A stretch of DNA of 64,000 nt from Mesorhizobium sp. 131-2-1 (GTDB taxonomy: Bacteria; Pseudomonadota; Alphaproteobacteria; Rhizobiales; Rhizobiaceae), in assembly GCF_016756535.1 (NCBI RefSeq), contig NZ_AP023247.1, forward strand, positions 310,001-374,000, read 5' to 3'. The notes beneath the pieces are model-generated. The model saw only the letters and a program-made list of their open reading frames with translations. It did not search any database and had not been told where the DNA came from. Positions 19,018-27,576 of this stretch are shown here, one piece after another; within the stretch, counting starts at the first letter, position 1; every line of letters begins with the position of its first letter. Both the position numbers and the translations under genes were made by a program.

Positions 19018-19725
19018 CTATGCCCTGCCGTAGAGCGGCACCAGCGTGCCGCTCATCGCCAGATTGGTGGGCGAGGCGAGATAGGCGATCGCCTCGGCGG
19101 CGGCTTCGAGGCTCACCCATTTGGTGAAATCGGCCTCGGGCATGTCGGCCCGATTGGCCGGCGTGTCGAGCGTCGAGGGCGCCACCGCGTTGACCAGTAT
19201 GCCCTTGTGCTTCAGCTCCTCGGCCATCGCCACCGTCATCGCCGCGACGGCGGCCTTGCTGGCGGCATAGGCGACCATGCCGGAACCGCGCCTGGGATCG
19301 AGCCCGGCGCGCGCCGTGACGTTGACGATGCGGCCCGCTGTGCCCGAGGTCAGCATCGAGCGGATCGCGGCACGGCAACAGAGAAAGGTCGTGCGGGCGT
19401 TGGTGTCCATCATCTCGGCGAAGGAGGCCGATTCGATCTTCTCCACCGGCGCCATGGCAAAGCCGCCGGCGAGGTGGATCGACCCCCACAGGTCGGGAAG
19501 CTGGTGGTAGAACGCCTCGACCTTGGCGGAATCCGACAGGTCGACATTGTGCGCCAGCCTGACGCGGTCATGGGCGGCGAAGGGAAAGTGCGGAGGCGCC
19601 GCGGCATGGGCATTAGGGACATGGCAGATCGCGCCCTGCTCCAAGAGCTTGCCGACAACCGCGCCACCCAGCGCCCCCGTGCCGCCGGTCACCACGATAT
19701 GCCTGCCGTCCAGTGTTTCCGTCAT
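19018..19725 (-). CDS. short-chain dehydrogenase/reductase
   Basis: The 235-residue protein has the SDR cofactor motif TGGTGALGG (14-22), an HNVDLSD segment, a LAGGFAMAP equivalent of NNAG, an INV-type VNVTARAG, and the catalytic YAASK. Gly-Gly in place of NNAG and the short length make it a divergent classical SDR. The substrate is not evident. It follows the glycosyltransferase on the same strand after about 105 bp. Confidence 0.8.
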   Translation of the reverse strand: MTETLDGRHIVVTGGTGALGGAVVGKLLEQGAICHVPNAHAAAPPHFPFAAHDRVRLAHNVDLSDSAKVEAFYHQLPDLWGSIHLAGGFAMAPVEKIESASFAEMMDTNARTTFLCCRAAIRSMLTSGTAGRIVNVTARAGLDPRRGSGMVAYAASKAAVAAMTVAMAEELKHKGILVNAVAPSTLDTPANRADMPEADFTKWVSLEAAAEAIAYLASPTNLAMSGTLVPLYGRA

Positions 19726-19830
19726 ATTCGACTGCTCCAGTCCATTTCATTCTTGCGCCGCGCCGGCGCCGAACCTCGCGCCTTTCGCGCCGTCACTCAA
19801 CTGAAATTTCGTTCACGCTAAATCATCGTT

Positions 19831-20787
19831 TCAGCTCGCCGGCCAACCGTCGATGATCGCATCCCAGAGCAGGCGCTTGTCGGTCGCCGGACGCTCGGCC
19901 TTGTGCGTAAGCTTGTGCAACCAGAAGCGATCGTGAACGGCGCGATGCGCGGCCTCGTCGAACGGCTCGAAGAGCCGCCATTGCAGTTCGTGCGGCCGGT
20001 CGGCGCCGACCTGCGGCCTGGCCAGGAACTCGCGCCGAAGCCGCCGATGCAGGAGCAGCGAAGCCTCGAAATGGTAGGGGAACATGAAGTAGTCGTGAAG
20101 CCTGTCATGGGCCTTCCAGTAGTCGACGAGGCCGCAAAGCACGGTCTCGACCAGCGGGTGGCCCTTGCGGGCATGGATGAACCAGGTTTCGACGAGTCGG
20201 GGGTGGCGACCGGTCTCGCGCAGAATGTAGAAATCCTCGCATTCGATTTCGGGCGGAACCGGCTGCCGCAGCAGGATCGTGGCATCGAGCCATGTCCCGC
20301 CATGCCGGGCCAGCAGGTCCAGCCGGATGAAGTTGGAAAAATGCTGGCTGTTCATCAGCCCGCGCCGCCGCTTGTCCCAGACGTGGCCAGGAAGGTCGAT
20401 ATGGTTCTCGACGGTCCTGTCGTCGAGGACGATGAGCTCGCGCTCGCCCTTGTGGCGGGCCACGGAGCGCAGGCACGCCTGGACCACCGGCGGCGCCGCG
20501 TCGACGCCTTGCGCCCAATACTGCCAGATTGGGCCAAGGCCGCCAGGCGTGCCGGCGGAACACCACTGCGAATGATCGACGGCGATGTGCCGCACCCGAT
20601 GCAGCCTCTTGCGGGACAAGGTCATGCACAGCTTGGCGGCGCGCTTGCGCAGCGGCCAGGGCAAGATGCGCGAAGACGCCGCCCGGCGCAGCGGCGCAAG
20701 ATAGGGGAGCTTCAGCGGATCGCGGAACGGCGCTGGCTCGCTGAAGAACGAACCCGCCGCGCCATCGTCTGATATCACGGCGCTCAA
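19831..20787 (-). CDS. capsular polysaccharide synthesis-type glycosyltransferase
   Basis: The 318-residue protein fits the Caps_synth/GT32-like family: IWQYWAQGVDAAPPVVQACL at about 87-106, then SNFIRLDLLARHGGTWLDATI with the DxD-like sugar-nucleotide site, and a C-terminal region with WLHKLTHK. The substrate and acceptor are unknown. The start appears to be TTG at 20787, overlapping the stop of the decarboxylase gene as TTGA, so it is translationally coupled to an amino-acid operon, which is an odd setting for this family. Confidence 0.75.
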   Translation of the reverse strand: MSAVISDDGAAGSFFSEPAPFRDPLKLPYLAPLRRAASSRILPWPLRKRAAKLCMTLSRKRLHRVRHIAVDHSQWCSAGTPGGLGPIWQYWAQGVDAAPPVVQACLRSVARHKGERELIVLDDRTVENHIDLPGHVWDKRRRGLMNSQHFSNFIRLDLLARHGGTWLDATILLRQPVPPEIECEDFYILRETGRHPRLVETWFIHARKGHPLVETVLCGLVDYWKAHDRLHDYFMFPYHFEASLLLHRRLRREFLARPQVGADRPHELQWRLFEPFDEAAHRAVHDRFWLHKLTHKAERPATDKRLLWDAIIDGWPAS

Positions 20788-22364
20788 TCCACCGTGATTT
20801 CGATGACGCGCGGCTTGCCCGCCGCCCGGGCGCGCTTCAGCGCATCCGCGAGGCCGTCCGCTCCGGCAAGCCGCTCGGCGGCGATGCCATAGGCCTCGGC
20901 CAGCTTGCAGAAATCCGGCGGCGCCGGCGACACGCCGACCGGCTCGACGCCGACATCGAGCATAGAGGTCTCGATCTCGCGATAGCCGCGATTGTTCCAG
21001 ACGACGAAGATGACCGGGGCATCGGCATCGAGCGCCGCGCCCAGCTCCGGCAGGGTGAACTGGAAGCCGCCATCGCCGGTCAGGCAGACGACCGGCGCCT
21101 CGGGCACGGCGAGTGCGGCGCCGATCGCCGCCGGCGGACCGTAGCCCAGCGCGCCGAAGCCGGTCGCGGCGTTGAACCAGCCGCCCGGCCGGTCGTGATC
21201 ATAGTAGAGATTGGCGGCATAGACCGGCTGCGTCGAGTCGCCAACGATGATGGCGCCGGGCAGTGCATCGCGGATCGTCTCCACGGCGCGCATCTGCGCC
21301 ACATAGTCCGGCCTCAGCTCGGCGAACGCAGCCTTTCGTGCCGCGGCCGCCCGGGCATCGCCGTCTTTCGCGGCGAAGGGGGCTGAGCCGAGCTCCGCCA
21401 GCAGGGCACGCAGCGCCTCGGCGCAATCGGCCTGGATCCCGACCGTCACCGGACGGCGCGCGAGCTGGTCGGCGCCGATGTCGATGCGGATCAGATTGCT
21501 GGGCAGGACGAAACCGCCGTCGCCATAGCCATCATAGTCGGTCGGACCGAATTCGGTACCGGCGGCAATCACCAGATCGGCCTCCGCCATCAGCGCGCGC
21601 ACCGCCTTCAGGCTGGGGCTCGCCGGCACGCAGAGCGGATGGCCATGCAGAAGGCCGCGCGCGTTGGTCGTTTCGACGACCGGCGCGCCGAGCCTCTCGG
21701 CCAGAAGCCGCAACGGCGCCTCGGCCCATTTGGCGCCGCCGCCGGCCAGGATCAGCGGGCGGCTCGCGGTCTTGCAAAGCTTTGCTGCCTGCGCGATCGC
21801 GGCCGCTTCGGGAGCCGGAGGCGCCGCATTGCTCAATGAGGCGACAATGCCGTCGGCCGGCTTGACCATGACATCGGTCGGGATCTCGACATGGACCGGA
21901 CCGGGACGCGATGACGCTAGCAGCGCGAAGGCGCGGGCCAGCACGCCGGGGAGTTCCTCGGCCTCGGTGATCCGTTGCGAGAACAGCGCCACTTTCTCCA
22001 TCATGCCACGCTGGTCGGGCAATTCGTGCAGGAAACCGAGGCCCTTGCCCAGGGTCGGCGTGGCGTTGACGCCCGAGATCACCAGCATCGGCACCGAATC
22101 GGCGCGCGCCTGGCCCATGGCGGTGATGGTGTTGGTGAGCCCCGGACCGGTGATGACGAAAGCGACGCCCGGCCTGCCGCTGGCGCGGGCATAGCCGTCG
22201 GCCATGAAGCCGGCGCCCTGCTCATGGCGCGGCGTGATATGGCGGATCCTCGAACGCGCCAGGCCGCGATAGAGCTCGACGGTGTGGACACCCGGAATGC
22301 CGAAGACGGTGTCGACGCCATGCGCCTCGAGCAGGGTGATGAGGGCTTCGCCGATTGTCGTCAT
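20784..22364 (-). CDS. thiamine-diphosphate decarboxylase, probable 5-guanidino-2-oxopentanoate decarboxylase (AruI-like)
   Basis: The 526-residue protein has the three-domain acetolactate-synthase fold: catalytic Glu region PRHEQGAGFMADGYAR, the central ALAGGG-type domain, and the ThDP motif GDGGFQFTLPELGAAL ending in NNRG. Resemblance to AruI of the arginine transaminase pathway suggests decarboxylation of 2-ketoarginine to 4-guanidinobutyraldehyde. The gene overlaps the tetR stop by ATGA and sits beside an amidinohydrolase and a basic-amino-acid-type importer, which supports that reading. Other 2-keto-acid decarboxylase activities cannot be excluded. Confidence 0.75.
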   Translation of the reverse strand: MTTIGEALITLLEAHGVDTVFGIPGVHTVELYRGLARSRIRHITPRHEQGAGFMADGYARASGRPGVAFVITGPGLTNTITAMGQARADSVPMLVISGVNATPTLGKGLGFLHELPDQRGMMEKVALFSQRITEAEELPGVLARAFALLASSRPGPVHVEIPTDVMVKPADGIVASLSNAAPPAPEAAAIAQAAKLCKTASRPLILAGGGAKWAEAPLRLLAERLGAPVVETTNARGLLHGHPLCVPASPSLKAVRALMAEADLVIAAGTEFGPTDYDGYGDGGFVLPSNLIRIDIGADQLARRPVTVGIQADCAEALRALLAELGSAPFAAKDGDARAAAARKAAFAELRPDYVAQMRAVETIRDALPGAIIVGDSTQPVYAANLYYDHDRPGGWFNAATGFGALGYGPPAAIGAALAVPEAPVVCLTGDGGFQFTLPELGAALDADAPVIFVVWNNRGYREIETSMLDVGVEPVGVSPAPPDFCKLAEAYGIAAERLAGADGLADALKRARAAGKPRVIEITVD

Positions 22365-23008
22365 TGGTTTTCTCCGCTTTCCGGCGCGAGGCCGAGTTCG
22401 GCCTCGACAGTCTTGATGCCAATCGCCGCCAATTCGCCGGGCGAGAACATCTCGCTGGCCAGGCACCCTTCGATCCAGAGTCCGTCGATGATCGCATTGA
22501 TCGCGATGGCATGGTGGCGCAGCTGGCTTGCGTCCGGTTTGCGCTGTTCTGCGGCGAGCACTTCGGCCACAACCGCTTCCACCTCGTTGCGAAAGCCGAG
22601 ATAGCCTTCGCGGTGGGCACGGGCCAGGGTCGGATCCGCACTTGCGCGGCCGAGGAAGGTTGCCCAGAGCGAAAACACCCGCGCGTCGACGATCGGCGCG
22701 TTGAGGTTGGCGGTGACAAAAGCCGCAAGGCGTTGGCGCGGCGAAGCATCTTCCATCGCCAATGCTGCTTTGGCCTGCTCGGTCATGCGGCCGACCAGGG
22801 CTGTATAGGCTTCCTGCAGCAATTCTTCCTTGCCGGGGAAATAGTGCCGGATCAGCCCGGCGGTGACGTCGGCACGCAATGCGATGGTGCGTAAGGTGGC
22901 GCCCTGCAGGCCATATTCCGCGACGCTGTCCAGCGTCGCTTCGATCAGATCCTGCCGCCGCCGCTCCTCGCCCTCGCGACGGAACTTGCGGCGGGACGGC
23001 GCATTCAT
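22361..23008 (-). CDS. TetR-family regulator (BetI-like)
   Basis: The 215-residue protein has an N-terminal HTH (ATLRTIALRADVTAGLIRHYF at about 38-58) preceded by a basic RRKFRREGEERRRQ segment, and a helical ligand domain. The start was set at 23008 because it overlaps the preceding stop as ATGA; a longer frame from 23035 exists. It lies between the amidinohydrolase and decarboxylase genes and presumably senses an intermediate of this pathway. A 7-bp inverted repeat at 23933-23957 is a possible operator. Confidence 0.85.
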   Translation of the reverse strand: MNAPSRRKFRREGEERRRQDLIEATLDSVAEYGLQGATLRTIALRADVTAGLIRHYFPGKEELLQEAYTALVGRMTEQAKAALAMEDASPRQRLAAFVTANLNAPIVDARVFSLWATFLGRASADPTLARAHREGYLGFRNEVEAVVAEVLAAEQRKPDASQLRHHAIAINAIIDGLWIEGCLASEMFSPGELAAIGIKTVEAELGLAPESGENQ

Positions 23009-23877
23009 TGGCGCAGGATCGGCCGCGTCAGGCATGTCGGCCCGCCTTCACAGGCGATGCAGAGCGCATCCGCCTCGAAGGTTTCAACCGTGCAGCCCGC
23101 GGCCTCCATCGCGACTTTGGTCCTGGGAAAGCCTGCAACGGCAATGACCTTGAGCGGGCTGGTCGGCAGCACATTCAGGCTGAGGCCGTTGGAAGCGGCG
23201 AACTCTTCTGCGTCGCCTTCGACCAGCCGGATGCCTCGCGCCTTCAGCATCTGATAGAACGGGGCCGGCAAAAGCGGTGAATAGACCAGCGCGAGGTCGT
23301 CGGCCAGCGGGCTGATAACCGACATCAGATGCAGGCACGCCTCTTCGCCCTGCCACAGCGGCAAATCAAAGCCGTAGACGGAAATGCCCAGCGGCGTCAG
23401 CAGGTTGGAAACCTGCTGGATGCCTTCCTGGTTGGAGCGGACACCCCGCCCGATCGCCAGAGAGCGGGCATCCACCCATACACAGTCACCGCCTTCGACC
23501 TGGCCGGGAGCCTCGACGCGGCCGAGGATCGGAATGCCTAGCCTCCTGTAGGTTTCCTCATGCAGGGAAGGTTCCCCGGCGCGCAATGGCTTGCCCATGG
23601 ACAGGATCAGCGCGCCGCGTTCGGTCATCAGCGATGGGTCGTGCGTGAACACCGAATCCGAAAGGCCGTCGGCCTTGTCCTCGATCCATTCGATCTTGGC
23701 GCCGGAAGCCGCCACCAGTTCAGCAAGGACCGCGTGCTGCGATGCTGCTTTCACCGGGTTGAACCCCGGGCCATAGTGCCAGGCAGCTTTGTCGGCGTCC
23801 CGCATGGCGTTGGCCGCCGAACGCATCAAAACGCGCCGCAGCGGCGCTGCCATGGACTGTGATCCGAAAGCGCTCAT
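23005..23877 (-). CDS. amidinohydrolase, dimethylarginine dimethylaminohydrolase (DDAH)-like
   Basis: The 290-residue protein is of the guanidino-modifying pentein fold. It has FTHDPSLMTERG and EGGDCVW (acidic substrate contacts), CLHLMSVISPL with the catalytic His, and a terminal GGPTCLTRPI bearing the nucleophilic Cys. Family members hydrolyse methylated arginine, arginine or agmatine-like guanidines, releasing an amine or ammonia and leaving a ureido product. It is the first gene of the minus operon and is divergent from the ABC importer. Substrate assignment within the family is uncertain. Confidence 0.8.
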   Translation of the reverse strand: MSAFGSQSMAAPLRRVLMRSAANAMRDADKAAWHYGPGFNPVKAASQHAVLAELVAASGAKIEWIEDKADGLSDSVFTHDPSLMTERGALILSMGKPLRAGEPSLHEETYRRLGIPILGRVEAPGQVEGGDCVWVDARSLAIGRGVRSNQEGIQQVSNLLTPLGISVYGFDLPLWQGEEACLHLMSVISPLADDLALVYSPLLPAPFYQMLKARGIRLVEGDAEEFAASNGLSLNVLPTSPLKVIAVAGFPRTKVAMEAAGCTVETFEADALCIACEGGPTCLTRPILRQ

Positions 23878-23932
23878 CGATGCCCTTTTTAGCTGAAAAA
23901 AATCGGAAAAATTTCACGGGAGGCTATTTATA

Positions 23933-23957
23933 CACTTGCACAACAAGGCCGCAAGTG
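23933..23957. promoter_or_regulatory. candidate operator, inverted repeat CACTTGC-N11-GCAAGTG
   Basis: Perfect 7-bp arms (23933-23939, 23951-23957) lie in the 211-bp gap between the divergent amidinohydrolase and ABC operons, just upstream of the amidinohydrolase start. Spacing is long for a TetR site, so the assignment is tentative. Confidence 0.35.
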
Positions 23958-24088
23958 CCGTAATGAGCGGGATTGACGGGCTCGCGCTGTTGGGTCCATG
24001 CTGAGATCTGGAGCGGGGCAGTACAGCGTATGTTGATTAGCCGGATGGACGTTCGACGAACTGCCTTCGACCTAATAGAGATCACCCT

Positions 24089-24904
24089 GTGAGCGCGGTG
24101 GGCGTTGCCGCAGTCCGATCCGGCGAGGCGCAAAACGGCGCCGCCGAAGCCATCCATGTCGAAAACCTGCACAAGAAGTTCGGCCAGTTGCACGTGCTGA
24201 AGGGCGTGTCGCTGTCGGCGCGCGACGGCGAGGTGATCGCCATCATCGGCGGTTCGGGCTCCGGCAAATCAACCCTTTTGCGCTGCATCAATTGCCTGGA
24301 AAATCCGACCAGCGGCATCATCCGCGTCAACGGCGAAGAGATCAAGCTGAAGGCCGACAGCCACGGCCACACCATTCCCGCCGACCGCAAGCAGATCGAG
24401 CGCATCCGCTCCAAGCTCGGCATGGTGTTCCAGAACTTCAATCTGTGGAGCCACATGACGCTGATCGAGAACGTCATCGAGGTTCCGGTGCATGTGCTGG
24501 GCGTCAGGCGCGACGAGGCGATCGCCCAGGCCGAGAAGCTGCTGGCGCGTGTGGGGCTCGCCGAGAAGCGCGACGTCTATCCGGCCTATCTGTCTGGCGG
24601 CCAGCAGCAGCGCGCCGCGATCGCCCGGGCGCTGGCGATCAATCCGCGCGTCATGCTGTTCGACGAGCCGACCTCGGCGCTCGATCCGGAGCTGGTCGGC
24701 GAGGTGCTGAAGGTGATCGGCGACCTGGCGCGCGAGGGGCGCACCATGGTTCTGGTCACGCATGAGATGAAGTTTGCCCGCGAGGTCGCGACGCATGTCG
24801 TCTACCTCTACAACGGGCTGGTCGAGGAAGAAGGCCCGCCGGAACAGCTGTTCGGCGCGCCGAAATCCGAAAGGCTCAAGCAATTCCTCCGCAACGTCGG
24901 CTAG
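24089..24904 (+). CDS. ABC transporter ATP-binding protein, polar/basic amino acid type (HisP/ArtP-like)
   Basis: The 271-residue ATPase has Walker A GGSGSGKST, signature LSGGQQQRAAIARAL, Walker B VMLFDEPTSALDPE and the switch His in LVTHEMKFA. It powers import of a polar amino acid through the two permeases encoded downstream. The start is GTG 24089. It heads a plus operon with binding protein, two permeases and a dehydrogenase, divergent from the amidinohydrolase operon. Confidence 0.92.
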   Translation: MSAVGVAAVRSGEAQNGAAEAIHVENLHKKFGQLHVLKGVSLSARDGEVIAIIGGSGSGKSTLLRCINCLENPTSGIIRVNGEEIKLKADSHGHTIPADRKQIERIRSKLGMVFQNFNLWSHMTLIENVIEVPVHVLGVRRDEAIAQAEKLLARVGLAEKRDVYPAYLSGGQQQRAAIARALAINPRVMLFDEPTSALDPELVGEVLKVIGDLAREGRTMVLVTHEMKFAREVATHVVYLYNGLVEEEGPPEQLFGAPKSERLKQFLRNVG

Positions 24905-24958
24905 GGCCAGTGCGAAGCGGGCGAAAACCGGGAACAACAACAAACTGGGAGTCCTGAA

Positions 24959-25753
24959 ATGAAGACTGTACTCAAGACATTCGCCGCGGCGCTGCTTCTT
25001 GGCGTCGCCGCGATGGGCGTCGCCAAGGCCGATCCGGTCAAGATCGGCGTCGCCGCCGAGCCTTATCCGCCTTTCACCTCGCCGGATGCGTCGGGCAAAT
25101 GGGTCGGCTGGGAGATCGACTTCATCGACGCCGTCTGCGCCGAGGAGAAACTTGATTGCGTGATCACGCCTGTCGCCTGGGACGGCATCATTCCGGCGCT
25201 GACCACCAAGAAGATCGACCTGATCGTCTCCTCGATGTCGATCACCGACGAACGCAAGAAGACGATCGACTTTTCGAACAAGTACTACAATACGCTGCCG
25301 GCGATCATCGGCCCTAAGGACAAGAAATTCGGCGCCACGCCGGACGACCTCAAGGGCAAGGTGATCGGCGTCCAAGTGTCGACCACACACGCGGTGTACG
25401 CCAAGAAGCACTTCACCGGGGCGCAGGAAATCAAGGAATACCAGACCCAGGACGAAGCCAACCAGGATCTCGCCGCCGGTCGCCTCGATGCGGTGCAGGC
25501 CGATTCGATCGCGCTTGTGGAATACCTCAAGTCGGACCAGGGCAAGGCCTGCTGCGACCTGAAGGGCATGGTGGCTCCGGACGACGAAGTGCTGGGACCG
25601 GGCATCGGCGCCGGCGTGCGCAAGGAAGACACCGACCTGAAGGCAAAGATCAACGACGGCATCAAGGCGATCCGCGCGAACGGCAAGTATGACGAGATCA
25701 CGAAGAAGTACTTCGATTTCGACATCTACGGCGGCCCTGCGCAGTCGAACTGA
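24959..25753 (+). CDS. periplasmic amino-acid-binding protein (HisJ/ArtJ-like)
   Basis: A signal peptide (MKTVLKTFAAALLLGVAAMG) precedes a PF00497 domain with VKIGVAAEPYPPF at the mature N-terminus, WEIDFIDAVCAEEKLDCV (paired Cys as in HisJ/LAO) and SMSITDERKKTIDFSNKYY. Resemblance to lysine/arginine/ornithine- and octopine-type binders, with the neighbouring guanidino genes, suggests a basic or guanidino ligand. A stable hairpin follows the stop. Confidence 0.88.
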   Translation: MKTVLKTFAAALLLGVAAMGVAKADPVKIGVAAEPYPPFTSPDASGKWVGWEIDFIDAVCAEEKLDCVITPVAWDGIIPALTTKKIDLIVSSMSITDERKKTIDFSNKYYNTLPAIIGPKDKKFGATPDDLKGKVIGVQVSTTHAVYAKKHFTGAQEIKEYQTQDEANQDLAAGRLDAVQADSIALVEYLKSDQGKACCDLKGMVAPDDEVLGPGIGAGVRKEDTDLKAKINDGIKAIRANGKYDEITKKYFDFDIYGGPAQSN

Positions 25754-25767
25754 CGACCCTCGCATGA

Positions 25768-25804
25768 GCAAGAGGGCATTGGCGCCAGCGCCATGCCCTC
25801 TTGC
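25768..25804 (+). other. intra-operon hairpin after the binding-protein gene
   Basis: GCAAGAGGGCAT and ATGCCCTCTTGC arms pair with an inner GGCGC/GCGCC and one bulged T. No T-run follows. Such hairpins after binding-protein genes stabilise the upstream mRNA segment. The right arm covers the first candidate start codon of the next gene. Confidence 0.6.
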
Positions 25805-26626
25805 CCGACCTTTCCCACGCATGCTTGCCGCCGACCGCTGCCGGCGGTGGATGTAGCCAGCAATCCGGGGGCGAAGCTGATCGACGCGTTTCTTCCGGCC
25901 TCCGCGGCCGGTATCATCGAACTCCTGTCGCCCGCGCCGCCCGGCTGGGGCGGCACCTTGCTGGTCGGGCTGCTGCATTCGATCGAGATCGCCATCGGCG
26001 CCACCTGCCTCGGGCTGCTGATCGGCACCGGCGGCGCCTATGGCAAGCTCTATGGCGGTCCGGTGGTGCGCGATCTGCTCGCCGTCTACACGACCGTCGT
26101 GCGCGCCGTGCCTGAGCTGGTTCTGATCCTGTTGCTCTATTATGCCGGCACCGACCTGATCAACCAGGTGCTGGCGGCGATGGGCTACCAGCGCATCGAC
26201 ATCAGCGGACTGGCGGCCGGCATCTTCGTGCTCGGCTTCGTCCAGGGCGCCTATTCGACGGAAGTGATCCGCGGCGCCATCCTGTCTATCCCGCAGGGTC
26301 AAATTGAGGCCGCCCGCGCATATGGCATGCCGCCAAGCCTGCTGTTGCGGCGTATCACGCTGCCGGCGATGCTGCCTTTCGCCATTCCCGGACTTGCCAA
26401 TCTCTGGCTGATCGCCACCAAGGACACCGCGCTGCTGGCGGTCGTCGGCTTCTTCGAATTGACGCTTGCGACGCGGCAGGCCGCGGGCGTCACCAAGGCA
26501 TATCTCATTTTCTACATCGCGGCGGGCGCCCTCTACCTGCTGCTGTCGCTGTTCTCCAACCTGATCATCGGCCGCGTCGAAACCTGGTCCCGGCGCGGCA
26601 TGCCTTCGATCAAGGAGGCGCGCTGA
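25793..26626 (+). CDS. amino-acid ABC transporter permease (HisQ-like)
   Basis: A membrane protein of up to 277 residues with five to six hydrophobic segments and the EAA loop QIEAARAYGMPPSLLLRRITLP. The ATG at 25793 lies inside the stem of the preceding hairpin, so an in-frame GTG at 25847 may be the real start and would remove 18 unlikely N-terminal residues. Its TGA overlaps the ATG of the next permease by one base. It forms the heterodimeric pore with the next product. Confidence 0.88.
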   Translation: MPSCPTFPTHACRRPLPAVDVASNPGAKLIDAFLPASAAGIIELLSPAPPGWGGTLLVGLLHSIEIAIGATCLGLLIGTGGAYGKLYGGPVVRDLLAVYTTVVRAVPELVLILLLYYAGTDLINQVLAAMGYQRIDISGLAAGIFVLGFVQGAYSTEVIRGAILSIPQGQIEAARAYGMPPSLLLRRITLPAMLPFAIPGLANLWLIATKDTALLAVVGFFELTLATRQAAGVTKAYLIFYIAAGALYLLLSLFSNLIIGRVETWSRRGMPSIKEAR

Positions 26627-27435
26627 TGGCGAACGAAGCCGCCGTCGTCAATGCCGTTGCACGCGCCTCGCTGTGGCTGCACCCGCATCGCATCGTACTG
26701 ATCCTGATCGCGCTGGCGCTGGTCCTGAGCGCCGCCTTCTTCATGCGCTGGGACTGGCTGCCGCAATATTGGGAAATGGGTCTCATCGGCATCTGGCGGT
26801 CGCTGTGGATCCTGGCCGTCACCTGCGCGCTGGGCTTCCTGCTCGCGGTGCCGCTCGGGCTGGCGCAGGCCGGCGGCCCGTTCTGGTTCGCCGCGCCGGC
26901 TAAGGTGTTCTGCACCATCATCCGCGGTACGCCGCTGCTGTTGCAGCTCTGGCTGCTCTACTACGGACTGGGCTCGCTGTTTCCGCAGTATCCCTGGATA
27001 CGCGACTCCTGGATGTGGCCCTACCTCAGGCAGGCATGGCCCTATGGCGTGCTGGCACTGACCTTGTCCTTCGCCGGATACGAGGGCGAGGTAATGCGCG
27101 GCGCCTTTGCCGGCGTGCCCAAGGGGCAACTGGAAGCCGCCCGCGCCTTCGGCATGAGCCGCTGGAAAATCTTCCGCCGCATCTGGCTGCCCCAGGCCTT
27201 CTACCGGGCGCTGCCGACGCTGACCGGCGAGACCGTGCTGCAGCTGAAGTCGACGCCGCTGGTGGCGACGATCAGCGTCATCGACATCTTCGCCGTCTCG
27301 TCAAAGGTGCGGCAGGACACCTACCTTACTTACGAACCCTTGCTGCTGCTGGCGTTGATCTATATGGCCATCACCGGCATTCTGGTCTTCGCCTTCAGCC
27401 GGATCGAGGCGCGGATTCCGGTCAAGATCGGCTAG
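26626..27435 (+). CDS. amino-acid ABC transporter permease (HisM-like)
   Basis: The 269-residue membrane protein carries the conserved EAA loop QLEAARAFGMSRWKIFRRIWLPQAF and an N-terminal cytoplasmic stretch before the first helix (about 24-42). It shares one base with the upstream permease stop. The gene is followed by 141 bp and the dehydrogenase gene on the same strand. Confidence 0.9.
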   Translation: MANEAAVVNAVARASLWLHPHRIVLILIALALVLSAAFFMRWDWLPQYWEMGLIGIWRSLWILAVTCALGFLLAVPLGLAQAGGPFWFAAPAKVFCTIIRGTPLLLQLWLLYYGLGSLFPQYPWIRDSWMWPYLRQAWPYGVLALTLSFAGYEGEVMRGAFAGVPKGQLEAARAFGMSRWKIFRRIWLPQAFYRALPTLTGETVLQLKSTPLVATISVIDIFAVSSKVRQDTYLTYEPLLLLALIYMAITGILVFAFSRIEARIPVKIG

Positions 27436-27576
27436 GGATTCTTGGCGCGACGGCAAGGGCCGACGTGTCCGCCGCTTTTCTTGCAGTTGCGGACGGTTTT
27501 CATCACAAAAGCCGCCTCATCTGCTGCTAGGCACAGACCCACCAATGCAACCAGATACCCGCGATCCAGGACGGCC

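Noticed and set aside
23005-23877. Assignment as agmatine deiminase or arginine deiminase
   Set aside because: Length and the terminal GGPTCLTRP pattern fit the shorter DDAH-like group better; substrate is left open.
24269-26302. 677-codon minus-strand open frame opposite the amino-acid ABC genes
   Set aside because: It spans three well-supported plus-strand genes and has shadow composition rich in Arg, His and Asp.
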